Source: Bacteroidaceae bacterium (GTDB taxonomy: Bacteria; Bacteroidota; Bacteroidia; Bacteroidales; Bacteroidaceae). Taken from it: a stretch of 64,000 nt of DNA. Positions 25,239 through 32,086 of this stretch are shown here, one piece after another. How positions within the stretch are numbered: position 1 is the stretch's first letter; each line of letters opens with the position of its first letter. The notes beneath the pieces are model-generated. The model saw only the letters and a list, made by a program, of their open reading frames with translations. It did not search any database and was not told where the DNA came from. The position numbers were made by a program, and so were the translations under genes. The DNA is taken from positions 62,001 through 126,000 of the forward strand of contig JAFXTO010000025.1 in the NCBI GenBank assembly GCA_017535725.1. Direction: 5' to 3'.

Positions 25239-25657
25239 CAGCAACGAAAGAAAACACACTCTACCTCCCCATCAAACAGGTGTTCTTCGACCAAATCATC
25301 AACGGCACGAAGCTCACAGAAGAGAGAGAGGTTAAATTTGGTATCACCGCATCGCGCTACTTGATGCACGATGGTAACGGTGAGCTTGTTCTGAATCCGT
25401 CCTGCACCGAAGAGGACGAAGAGTATTATCTGGACGACTACAATGGTGGTAAGTTTCCATTTCTGCCCAAGCCGTTCAAGTTCTTGCAGCTGGCCGTCGG
25501 GTATCACAAAGTGCGCGACGAGGCACTGGTAGAAGTGAAGGACATCACATTTAAGACAGGGCGTGTCCTCGGACAGCCGCCAAAATTCGCATGGTGGATT
25601 ATTGAGTTCCACATTGGTAGGATAATAAACGTTCAACGCAAAAGAGTACACCCATGA
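25235..25657 (+). CDS. Second ASCH-like protein
   Basis: A 140-residue protein starting 'LYLPIKQVFFDQIINGTK...EREV', the ASCH N-terminal pattern, with 'FKFLQLAVGYHKVRDEALVEVKDI' and 'WWIIEFHIGRI' later. It overlaps the regulator by 4 bases and the next gene by 4. The central acidic stretch (EEDEEYYLDDY) is unusual. It is related to the 23213 protein but clearly diverged. An RNA or modified-nucleotide binding role is likely; nuclease activity is possible. Confidence 0.7.
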   Translation: MTATKENTLYLPIKQVFFDQIINGTKLTEEREVKFGITASRYLMHDGNGELVLNPSCTEEDEEYYLDDYNGGKFPFLPKPFKFLQLAVGYHKVRDEALVEVKDITFKTGRVLGQPPKFAWWIIEFHIGRIINVQRKRVHP

Positions 25658-25887
25658 ACAAAGAACGCAGAAAAAGGCTCGATGCAGTAATCAGCCAGCT
25701 CGAAGAATTACAGGCAGAGGTGGTTTCTGTGGCCGAAGAAGAGCGTGAGGCATACGATAACCTCCCCGATAGCCTCAATGATACGGACAGGGCAAACCAG
25801 CTATGCGAGAACGCCGATGACCTCGAAAGCATCGACGGCGATTTTGAAAGCTTACTCGACACTCTAAGAGAAATCTCTGAAAGATGA
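25654..25887 (+). CDS. Short acidic coiled-coil protein
   Basis: A 77-residue protein of heptad-like Leu/Ile/Val spacing and many Glu/Asp (LDAVISQLEELQAEVVSVAEEEREA..., ESLLDTLREISER). It is joined to both neighbours by 4-base overlaps. It may oligomerise or bridge the ASCH and DUF2400-like products. It has no signal or known motif. Confidence 0.65.
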   Translation: MNKERRKRLDAVISQLEELQAEVVSVAEEEREAYDNLPDSLNDTDRANQLCENADDLESIDGDFESLLDTLREISER

Positions 25888-26615
25888 TAGACATCAAAGG
25901 GCTTGCCAACTACGGCGAGAATATGACGTGTTTCGCGGACTCTTTCATTAAGGTGCTCCACGAATACGATGGCACGGCAAAGGACAAAGAAATGCTGGCC
26001 TTGTTTGCCTGTTGCCTTATGACCTCAGACGCGAAGAGCGACAAGAAGGACATCGAAAAGCTGCTGGCGATTATTCAAGAGCAGACTCCCAGCGTGTGGG
26101 ATTACATAGACCGTGAACTATTCATGGTTGACTTCCACATGAGACCTGTGCGCACTCTCAGCTTTGCGGACGATATGCAGGTCTTCAAGGTCTTCGTCAT
26201 CCTCCACGGTATCATCCTCACAACGCAGACGGTTGAGCGGTCTTTGAAGATTTCCTATAACTACAACGGGAATTATGAGGATTTCTTTATCCGGCTATTT
26301 CGCAATGCTGGCGTAAAGGATATTTTCAGCAATGACCCATCAGACTCGCAAGAACGAATTTGGACGTTCCTTCGCTTGATGGTGAGAAAGTCGCCTGTTG
26401 ACCTCGGTTCGTGGGATTGGATTCCACCGTCCATTTTACAAGTTCCAATCAACGAGGATTTGGTTTGGTCGGCCAATAAAATAGGTCTCATCAAAGGCGG
26501 GGCGAATACCGCACAAACTCGCGCAGTTATAACAGACGCTTTCCGTGAGCACTTCCCCGAAGACCCAGCAAAGGGGTATTTTGCTCTTCATGCCTACCTC
26601 TCCGAGATGAGCTGA
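25884..26615 (+). CDS. DUF2400/TIGR02757-like protein
   Basis: A 243-residue protein whose C-terminal third matches the DUF2400 pattern. 'LRLMVRKSPVDLGSWDWIPP' is followed by a 'LQVPIN' segment and 'FPEDPAKGYFAL', as in members with 'VRxDxVDLGxW...P.DPVKYDFAL'. The conserved 'LDxHV' is changed here to 'INEDL', so this is a divergent copy. The family is thought to share a helix-hairpin-helix glycosylase-like fold; activity is unproved. It is last in the plus-strand operon, converging with the gene at 26594 with a 22-base overlap of ends. Confidence 0.7.
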   Translation: MIDIKGLANYGENMTCFADSFIKVLHEYDGTAKDKEMLALFACCLMTSDAKSDKKDIEKLLAIIQEQTPSVWDYIDRELFMVDFHMRPVRTLSFADDMQVFKVFVILHGIILTTQTVERSLKISYNYNGNYEDFFIRLFRNAGVKDIFSNDPSDSQERIWTFLRLMVRKSPVDLGSWDWIPPSILQVPINEDLVWSANKIGLIKGGANTAQTRAVITDAFREHFPEDPAKGYFALHAYLSEMS

Positions 26616-26983
26616 AAAATCCTCTCAGCCTCATTCCTAAACCCTATGTGATTAAGGAATAATGATTTTGCATCGCCAAAGTACCTTGTAACTGCGGGCT
26701 TGCGCACACCAAGGACTTTGGCGATTTCGTTTCTGACCCCATTCCGACGTATCGCGCCGCTTATTATCGATGATGGGCTGTACATATAGATGACGATGAA
26801 AACAAAGATGCGGCTGTTGTCCTTGTATTTTGGATTAGCAACCTCCTTGAATCTTTGACATATCGAGGCTATTTCTGCGCAATCTGTTTTCATCGGACGC
26901 AATGCTTCTCGCTCCTGCCTTGCCAGTATGTTCTTTTTGGCGTGCAAGGCTCTAATCTGATTGATATTCTCCTTGATGCTCAT
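26594..26983 (-). CDS. HTH-containing protein, possible regulator
   Basis: This 129-residue protein starts at ATG 26983 (MSIKENINQIR). The N-terminal half is a basic helical region with Cys/Ile/Ala (DCAEIASICQRFKEV). Residues about 80-115 look like a helix-turn-helix: 'VRNEIAKVLGVRKPAVTRYF'. Its tail overlaps the convergent plus-strand gene. It may be a phage regulator or replication accessory. Confidence 0.6.
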   Translation of the reverse strand: MSIKENINQIRALHAKKNILARQEREALRPMKTDCAEIASICQRFKEVANPKYKDNSRIFVFIVIYMYSPSSIISGAIRRNGVRNEIAKVLGVRKPAVTRYFGDAKSLFLNHIGFRNEAERIFQLISER

Positions 26984-26993
26984 TGTCTGATAC

Positions 26994-27140
26994 TTATTGA
27001 TAAACAAAATTTACTCTTTCGTATTCGTCGGACATAAGGCTTTCGCGATGCTTGTCTATGTCCTCCACAAAGATAACATCATCTGAGACTTTCTTCTTTC
27101 CATTTGTGAAGACGTACATTGTTCTTGTAATCTTGTACAT
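26994..27140 (-). CDS. 48-residue hypothetical protein
   Basis: A short frame from ATG 27140 to TAA 26994 (MYKITRTMYVFTNGKKKVSD..., SDEYERVNFVYQ). It fills the gap between two genes on the same strand, with protein-like composition and predicted beta strands. It has no family; support is spacing only. Confidence 0.4.
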   Translation of the reverse strand: MYKITRTMYVFTNGKKKVSDDVIFVEDIDKHRESLMSDEYERVNFVYQ

Positions 27141-27153
27141 AAGTTATCGATTT

Positions 27154-27342
27154 TTATGATTTGTGCCTAATTTGAATGAATCCCCTCCTTGCCGTCTCTT
27201 CAAGAAGCGGCATATCCTCTTCTTTGATTTCCGCTTCCCTTTCCCCGTTGAGGGTCATCCCGCGTGGAATGTTGAAGCGGTCTCGGATTTTGTTCTTGAT
27301 GTCGGGGTCGTTGGTTGCCCAATAGATTGTTACGTGTACCAT
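27154..27342 (-). CDS. 62-residue hypothetical protein
   Basis: From ATG 27342: MVHVTIYWATNDPDIKNKIRD... then 'GMTLNGEREAEIKEEDMPLLEE'. The start overlaps the terminator hairpin region that follows the lectin-like gene. The sequence is protein-like and ends in a short basic tail (RGFIQIRHKS). No known family was recognised. Confidence 0.5.
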   Translation of the reverse strand: MVHVTIYWATNDPDIKNKIRDRFNIPRGMTLNGEREAEIKEEDMPLLEETARRGFIQIRHKS

Positions 27343-27355
27343 AAGAAAAGGGAGA

Positions 27356-27379
27356 GGCGACGTGTTGGAACACGCCGCC
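27356..27379 (-). terminator. Terminator hairpin after the lectin-fold gene
   Basis: Ten- to eleven-base stem GGCGGCGTGTT / AACACGTCGCC (one G-U) on the minus strand, followed by CTCTCCCTTTTCTT. It begins 14 bases past the stop of the variable-type protein gene. Hairpins just past the variable region are also a feature of diversity-generating retroelements. Confidence 0.6.
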
Positions 27380-27392
27380 ATGAGGTGAAAGG

Positions 27393-28070
27393 TTAAAGGT
27401 TAAATGCTGCCACTGGCCGAACAACGTCACTGTAGTACTGGCTGAAGGTGTTGACGTAACCAGAGCCAAAATTCACGATCCATGCGTTGTTGCTGTAGAA
27501 CTCAGTAACACTCCAGTAGTAGCTATCCATGTCGAAGGGCTGACCGCCGACGAACTCCAAGGCTTCATTCAGCCCCTTGTCAGCCCAATAGCACATAGCC
27601 ACGACCATCGGAAGGGCTGGGATATACTCGCTGTCGTTGAGTTTGATGTCGGTTCCAAGCTCTTGAATCCGCTTTGTGCGCTCGATACATTCCCAGTCAT
27701 TGAGGGCATCGCACTCGCGAGGTACATAGAAGTCGCTTTCGTCTTCGCACTCGACATCTTCCTTGATGAGTGGGAATTGCCCAAGGTCACGGAGTGCAAC
27801 GCAGAAAGCGTGGCCTGTATGCACTATGCCGATGTATTTCACACCACTTGCAAGGCTCTTGCCCATGCCGGAGGTGAACGGGGTATAATGGCCAGTCTCA
27901 TAGACAAGGTATATTCCATCGGACACCTGTTTGTCTGTCGGCGTTACTGGCGCGGCAGCTTCCTTGTCTTCTGTTAGGAACTTGTAGGCTTCACGGCAGA
28001 AGCTGATGGGGTTTTCAACACAACTAAACTCTTGGAGTAGCTGCATTTTGAGTTTTTGATTCTCGTTCAT
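27393..28070 (-). CDS. C-type-lectin-fold (DUF1566/Lcl-like) protein, DGR-target type
   Basis: A 225-residue protein ending in the C-type-lectin signature used by diversity-generating retroelement (DGR) targets: 'YYWSVTEFYSNNAW', 'VNFGSGYVNTFSQYY' and a final 'VRPVAAF'. The variable-looking positions use mostly NNC codons (AGC, TAC, TTC, GTC, AAC), as expected where template AAC codons are rewritten at adenines. Upstream, 'DGIYLVYETGHYTPF' and 'YIGIVHTGHAFCVALRDLG' match the scaffold of these proteins. No reverse transcriptase, Avd or template repeat is visible in this window. It could be a remote target, an orphan, or a non-variable family member. Confidence 0.75.
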   Translation of the reverse strand: MNENQKLKMQLLQEFSCVENPISFCREAYKFLTEDKEAAAPVTPTDKQVSDGIYLVYETGHYTPFTSGMGKSLASGVKYIGIVHTGHAFCVALRDLGQFPLIKEDVECEDESDFYVPRECDALNDWECIERTKRIQELGTDIKLNDSEYIPALPMVVAMCYWADKGLNEALEFVGGQPFDMDSYYWSVTEFYSNNAWIVNFGSGYVNTFSQYYSDVVRPVAAFNL

Positions 28071-28414
28071 AATTCTGTAAAATTAAAGGTTGGTGAATTG
28101 TTTTTGAGGGCTTTTGTTTTTGCTCGCGTCTCGGCTCTATGCTTTGCGTCGTATCTGTTATGACACCGCTGGCATAAGGCTCTAAGGTTGGAGGGGTCGC
28201 AGTTTTCGGGCGTATGGTCGAGATGTGCGATGGTGAGGACTACTTTGTACATCTTCTCACCCTGTGCATTTTCTTTTTCACGCCATACAAGGGAATGATT
28301 CTCTACGCCGCAGAACTCGCATCGATTGCCAGCGCGTTCAAGTATATGCGCGCGTATCTCCTTCCAGTCGGGAGGGTATCGCTTTCGGTTTTCGGGTCTT
28401 ATCGGCATGGTCAT
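28067..28414 (-). CDS. HNH endonuclease
   Basis: A 115-residue HNH protein starting at ATG 28414, which overlaps the previous stop (ATGA). Motifs: 'CEFC' 32-35, catalytic 'AHLDH' 63-67, Asn77 in 'SNLRALCQRCHN' and a second zinc pair CxxC 81-84. It is a stand-alone nuclease; in phages such genes act in packaging or DNA processing, or are homing-type. It lies 4 bases into the lectin-like gene. Confidence 0.85.
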   Translation of the reverse strand: MTMPIRPENRKRYPPDWKEIRAHILERAGNRCEFCGVENHSLVWREKENAQGEKMYKVVLTIAHLDHTPENCDPSNLRALCQRCHNRYDAKHRAETRAKTKALKNNSPTFNFTEL

Positions 28415-28569
28415 GTGTATTTGATGTAACCGTCTCTCGTTTCCACGTCGCAGTGTTCCATCCACCGCCAATCGCCATTAGGCAGTCTTCTACCTTCGAC
28501 GTATCGGCTGCAATTAGCTTTCATTCCGCAACGTGTACCGAGGCAGTAGGTAAAGAAATCATTAGCCAT
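28411..28569 (-). CDS. Small Cys-rich protein
   Basis: 52 residues from ATG 28569 (MANDFFTYCLGTRCGMKANC), with three cysteines spaced five residues apart and a fourth later (HCDV), suggesting a small zinc knuckle. The start overlaps the stop of the upstream gene; the stop overlaps the HNH start. No family was recognised. It may partner the HNH product. Confidence 0.6.
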   Translation of the reverse strand: MANDFFTYCLGTRCGMKANCSRYVEGRRLPNGDWRWMEHCDVETRDGYIKYT

Positions 28570-28789
28570 TGTTTTCTGAAAGTTTTGATGTGACAAACTT
28601 ATATATTTCTCCCGTTTCCCATGAGGAATATTTGCAATTTGGGATGAGCTGTGACTTTCCTCTGAGTATCATTCTGTGAATGTCGGTTAGAAACCTCTCA
28701 TAAAAATCTATCTTGCCCTGCATTTCCGCGACAAGCAAGACCTCATTTGTCTTTAGGCGTTTGACCTTGGTTTTCTTTCGGTGTCTCAT
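28562..28789 (-). CDS. 75-residue hypothetical protein
   Basis: From ATG 28789: MRHRKKTKVKRLKTNEVLL..., a very basic start, then 'GKIDFYERFLTDIHRMIL' helical. It overlaps the next gene by 8 bases. No family was recognised. Nucleic-acid binding is plausible from charge only. Confidence 0.55.
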   Translation of the reverse strand: MRHRKKTKVKRLKTNEVLLVAEMQGKIDFYERFLTDIHRMILRGKSQLIPNCKYSSWETGEIYKFVTSKLSENNG

Positions 28790-28793
28790 ATTG

Positions 28794-29003
28794 CTAAATA
28801 TTTTGTTGGACGTATTCTTTCCAGTTAGGAGGGATGACTTCACAAACGTCTTCATTCGGATGTCTCTCTTGCCATAGTCTTGCCTCGCGCATCATTTCAT
28901 TGGCGACCTTCACGGGAGTATTGAACCCGCGCTTTCTGCCAAATGTGTCGATGAGGTCTGAGCAGTCTGGTATCGTGGCGACATCATCAAACAATCCGCT
29001 CAT
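28794..29003 (-). CDS. 69-residue hypothetical protein
   Basis: MSGLFDDVATIPDCSDLIDTF..., then 'REARLWQERHPNEDVCEVIPP'. It is acidic and helical, with a 4-base overlap with the MazG-like stop. No family was recognised; it sits in a run of small early genes. Confidence 0.55.
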   Translation of the reverse strand: MSGLFDDVATIPDCSDLIDTFGRKRGFNTPVKVANEMMREARLWQERHPNEDVCEVIPPNWKEYVQQNI

Positions 29004-29287
29004 GTTTCATCCCCTTTCTCCAATAGTCTTTCCTGTAACCTTTCGAGCTTTCGCACCTTCTCGGCAAGATATTCATCCCAGCCGTAGAAAAAGGCCATTT
29101 GCTCGACCATGATACTCACATCTGCAAGCTCTGTGATGATTTCGGGGATGGTTACGCGGCTACGGTTGCTTTTCGCAAGGACATTCAGAAGCTCGCCGCA
29201 CTCTTCCATGACCATGAACTTCTGATTTCTGATGCCATACCTTTTGATGGCCTCATTGTAGATTTTCTTTCTTTCCTGTTTATTCAT
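29000..29287 (-). CDS. MazG-like nucleotide pyrophosphohydrolase
   Basis: A 95-residue all-helical protein with the MazG-type motif: 'VMEECGELLNVLAK' (first acidic pair) and 'EIITELADVSIMVEQ' (second set), the EExxE...ExxD pattern that binds Mg. Family members hydrolyse dNTPs or regulatory nucleotides; phage versions may lower ppGpp or clear modified dNTPs. It is the length of a single MazG domain. The 8-base overlap with the upstream gene indicates coupling. Confidence 0.75.
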   Translation of the reverse strand: MNKQERKKIYNEAIKRYGIRNQKFMVMEECGELLNVLAKSNRSRVTIPEIITELADVSIMVEQMAFFYGWDEYLAEKVRKLERLQERLLEKGDET

Positions 29288-29600
29288 ATAGCGGAATGTT
29301 TATTGCTTTACCGATACTTTCTGACGCTTCCAGCAGTTCCTTGTGATTCACGCCCACCTTGGCCACTGCTATTTGAAAGGAGTGCTGTTGCGCCCATTCG
29401 TCGCCAGCTTCACATATTCTGCGAACAAGGCTCATAACGTATTCCTCATTCTCGCCTCTCACATAGACGTGACGCGCGACAATGCTTGATAGGATTTGGA
29501 TTGCGACATCCTCGGCTTCGTCGATTGTCGCATCCTTTAACACATGGCTAACACGCTCGAAGAGTGTCATTTCAGATAACTTTTTCCTTCCCATATTCAA
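29280..29600 (-). CDS. 106-residue helical protein, unknown
   Basis: MNMGRKKLSEMTLFERVSHVL... with 'EAEDVAIQILSSIVARHVYV' and 'SFQIAVAKVGVNHKELLEAS'. It is helical throughout; ATG 29594 (MGRKK) is an alternative start. It overlaps both neighbours by a few bases. No family was recognised. Confidence 0.55.
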   Translation of the reverse strand: MNMGRKKLSEMTLFERVSHVLKDATIDEAEDVAIQILSSIVARHVYVRGENEEYVMSLVRRICEAGDEWAQQHSFQIAVAKVGVNHKELLEASESIGKAINIPLYE

Positions 29601-29752
29601 AGTAGCGTGATGACTATTTCCTTTGTCTTACCCACGCCAAGGGATTCAAGGTTCTCGATAGTTTCCTCTATCTGCTTTCTTGTTGGCCATTCTTTTGCAC
29701 GGCTCAATTTCCATTGTCCGTACTGGCACTTGAATGTAACAAATTCTTTCAT
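29597..29752 (-). CDS. 51-residue hypothetical protein
   Basis: MKEFVTFKCQYGQWKLSRAKEW..., from ATG 29752, one base after the methyltransferase stop. An in-frame extension to 29899 is only the shadow of that gene. It looks like a short beta hairpin plus helix. No family was recognised. Confidence 0.5.
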   Translation of the reverse strand: MKEFVTFKCQYGQWKLSRAKEWPTRKQIEETIENLESLGVGKTKEIVITLL

Positions 29753-29753
29753 A

Positions 29754-30509
29754 TCATTGGAATAATTGAGGTTGAATAAATCGCAAGACGCGCTCTTTTG
29801 CGGCCTTGTAGAAGTCTTTTTTAATCTCGAAGCCGTAAGCCCTGCGATGGAGGTTTGCGGCTGCAAGTAGTGTTGAGCCACTGCCAGCGCACGGGTCAAT
29901 CACTACGTCGTTATTATCCGTGAAGATGCCGACAAGTCTCTCTAAGAGGGGAACGGGCTTTTGCGTCGGGTGTACCTTCGGCGTGCTATTGTCTATTGGC
30001 CAGTCGAAGCAGTTGAATATCATCTGACCGTCATTGTTGAACTTCGGGAGCTTTTCACGGTATAGCAGTAGGCCATACTCGCAGTTTCCCACGATTTTCA
30101 TGTTGGCCTTTAGAACCTGCGCGCTGAACTTCTTACGGAAGACCAACGGGATATAATGCTTGAAGCCATACCTGTCGCCCAGCTCGATGTAATAATGCAG
30201 CTGTTCAAAGGCGCAGAAGATAATCATACATGGAGCCTTGCCGCTTTCCCGTGGTTCCTTGACAAGCATCTGACTGCAAAAGTGCATGAACTCAGCTGGT
30301 TTGAAATTCTTGTCGGTATCGAAAAACTCCTTTCCTGCAAGCTCGCTCTCACCGTTTTTATTGTCGCCGTCCTTGTACCATGCCGGATTACTTGCGTAGG
30401 CATTTACACCAAGGTTATAGGGAGGGTCTGCTATTATCAGCTGCGCTTTCGGAATCTGATAGACCTTGAAATTTTGGAAGTGGTCATTGAATAGCTCTAT
30501 CCTGTTCAT
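29754..30509 (-). CDS. DNA N6-adenine methyltransferase (orphan)
   Basis: A 251-residue methyltransferase of beta order: catalytic 'DPPY' at 28-31, then the AdoMet-binding 'DPCAGSGST' at 205-213 with 'HPTQKP' just before it. These transfer a methyl group to adenine N6 in duplex DNA. No restriction enzyme gene lies near, so it likely protects phage DNA from host restriction or regulates packaging. It overlaps the upstream gene by 26 bases. Its specificity domain is small, so the site is probably 4-5 bp. Confidence 0.85.
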   Translation of the reverse strand: MNRIELFNDHFQNFKVYQIPKAQLIIADPPYNLGVNAYASNPAWYKDGDNKNGESELAGKEFFDTDKNFKPAEFMHFCSQMLVKEPRESGKAPCMIIFCAFEQLHYYIELGDRYGFKHYIPLVFRKKFSAQVLKANMKIVGNCEYGLLLYREKLPKFNNDGQMIFNCFDWPIDNSTPKVHPTQKPVPLLERLVGIFTDNNDVVIDPCAGSGSTLLAAANLHRRAYGFEIKKDFYKAAKERVLRFIQPQLFQ

Positions 30510-31197
30510 ATTGTTCTATGAATTTTTGAGGCGTACAGCCGTATTTCTTTTCAAATAGTCGTATGTACTGGTTCTTTGTGCTTTCGTCTGCCAGCGGGTC
30601 GGTAAGCAGCATCCGAGCGGTGTGCAGTATGCTCTCTCGCGGTTCCGTGGGTTCCACCTGTTTCGTGGCGGGTGTGCGCTCTAATGGGTGCGTGGTGTCC
30701 TTGGGCTTGTAAATGGCGACGTATTCTTCCCATGTGATGCAGCCCTTTCGGCTCTCTGTCCTCTGTTTTTCGCGCTCTTCACGTTCTCGCTTGTCGTAGG
30801 CTGCAAAACGCTCTTTTACGAACTCATGCAGGAAGGTCATAATCTTCAACGGGTCAACGCTGCCGTACAGATGACCATATCGACCCGCCTTGACGCGATG
30901 GAGGAAAAGCATTATCTCTGATATTTTGAGGTAATAGTATTCGCTGGTGATGACAAATGCGCACTCTTCCAGTACGTCCCCTTCCAGCTTATCCCTGCAT
31001 CCGCAATAGTTGGATAGATTGTCGAGCTGGGGCATAAGCCACATGATAGGGAAGTTCTCGCCGTAGGCTTTTATGTCTGCCAACGTGGGAAAGTCGCCGA
31101 AGAAGCAAACGTCCGACGCTGTGCAAATCTCGCGCTGGTATGAAGGATTGAACGTCGTTAGAAACTGCGCTCTTTCGCCAAATCTACGCACCAGCAT
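30484..31197 (-). CDS. DUF6633-like phage protein
   Basis: A 237-residue protein if started at ATG 31197 (MLVRRFGERAQF); starting at 31290 would overlap the initiator gene by 107 bases. Core 'WLMPQLDNLSNYCGC', 'LKISEIMLFLHRVKAGRYGHLYG' and 'VDPLKIMTFLHEF' match a family frequently encoded beside replication genes in Bacteroidales phages (DUF6633). A variable Pro/Thr-rich linker (TTHPLERTPATKQVEPTEP) precedes a helical C-terminus. Its function is unknown, perhaps helicase loading. Confidence 0.6.
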   Translation of the reverse strand: MLVRRFGERAQFLTTFNPSYQREICTASDVCFFGDFPTLADIKAYGENFPIMWLMPQLDNLSNYCGCRDKLEGDVLEECAFVITSEYYYLKISEIMLFLHRVKAGRYGHLYGSVDPLKIMTFLHEFVKERFAAYDKREREEREKQRTESRKGCITWEEYVAIYKPKDTTHPLERTPATKQVEPTEPRESILHTARMLLTDPLADESTKNQYIRLFEKKYGCTPQKFIEQYEQDRAIQ

Positions 31198-32086
31198 CGT
31201 CTTCCGCTGAGAGTCGGGCAATGCGGCTCGCGATGTCGAGCTGTCTTCTTTGGCGTTCACTTTCGGAATTAGTTGTCCTATTGAGTCCATTTTGCTTGCT
31301 GTTTAACTCGGCTTGCGCCTTGGCGCAAATCTCGTTGTATTTCGATGTGAGTGTAGAAACGCTGAAATTCTCAAATATCCACCCGTCTTGAATACTGGAG
31401 AGGAAAGCTTTTAACGCTGCCATCATGCTCGGTGTGTCTATGGGCAGATTTCTTTGACTTCTCGCAAATCGAATCTTTTGGAGTAGCTTTGACATTAGCC
31501 CTGCGTCCTTTGCAGTCCAGTAATATTCAGTTTCAAAAACTTCGCGATAATGCGTCTCAAAGACCTTTCGAGCCATTGAATTTTCGGCTTTTGAGCCTTC
31601 AACGCACGTGCTCGCGCCCGTAGTACCAACATCTTCCGTTAAGGAAGATGAACCCCGCGTTAGCGGTTTTTCTTGGGGGATAATAGGGGGATTATCTTCT
31701 TTAGGGGGTGTGGGGGAGCTTTCTTCTAAGGGGGAAGAAAGGGGGAGTTCTTTTTGTAGATTTGATTGTTTTTTGTTTTCGGTTTGATTGTTTTTTGATT
31801 GTTTTTTGATTGTTTTTTGATTGTTTTTTGATTGTTCCTTTCTGGCGTTCTGATTACCTGTCGGCGCACCAGCTTTGCCGTTGGCCTTATTCCTTGATTT
31901 TCTGAGCTGGGGATATACTAACTTCCATATCATCAACTCAATACCGTTAAGGGCTGGCTCTTTTCCATATAGTGCATACTCATTTATCGCTCGCATGACA
32001 CGTCCGTATTGGGCGTTGGAAAGTTCACTCATCGCATCATGGAAGCTCTCTTGAAATGTGTAGCCGTTTCTTACTATCTCTTCCAT
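31184..32086 (-). CDS. DUF6291-type replication initiator-like protein
   Basis: A 300-residue protein. Residues 1-80 ('YTFQESFHDAMSELSNAQYGRVMRAINEYAL...') match the DUF6291 N-terminal domain found in phage and plasmid initiators. Residues 80-160 are a low-complexity Lys/Asn/Gln then Pro/Ser linker; an 11-base tandem repeat encodes part of it (SKNNQKTIKKQ). The C-terminal 120 residues are helical, like DnaD-type domains ('RKVFETHYREVFETEYYWTAKDA'). It lies next to the helicase, supporting a replication role. Its end overlaps the following gene. Confidence 0.65.
   Translation of the reverse strand: MEEIVRNGYTFQESFHDAMSELSNAQYGRVMRAINEYALYGKEPALNGIELMIWKLVYPQLRKSRNKANGKAGAPTGNQNARKEQSKNNQKTIKKQSKNNQTENKKQSNLQKELPLSSPLEESSPTPPKEDNPPIIPQEKPLTRGSSSLTEDVGTTGASTCVEGSKAENSMARKVFETHYREVFETEYYWTAKDAGLMSKLLQKIRFARSQRNLPIDTPSMMAALKAFLSSIQDGWIFENFSVSTLTSKYNEICAKAQAELNSKQNGLNRTTNSESERQRRQLDIASRIARLSAEDDAGA
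31786..31836. repeat. 11-bp tandem repeat inside the initiator-like gene
   Basis: Four perfect copies of GATTGTTTTTT plus seven bases of a fifth (plus strand). Because 11 is not a multiple of 3, three units together encode one 11-residue repeat. Gain or loss of one unit would shift the frame. Confidence 0.95.
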
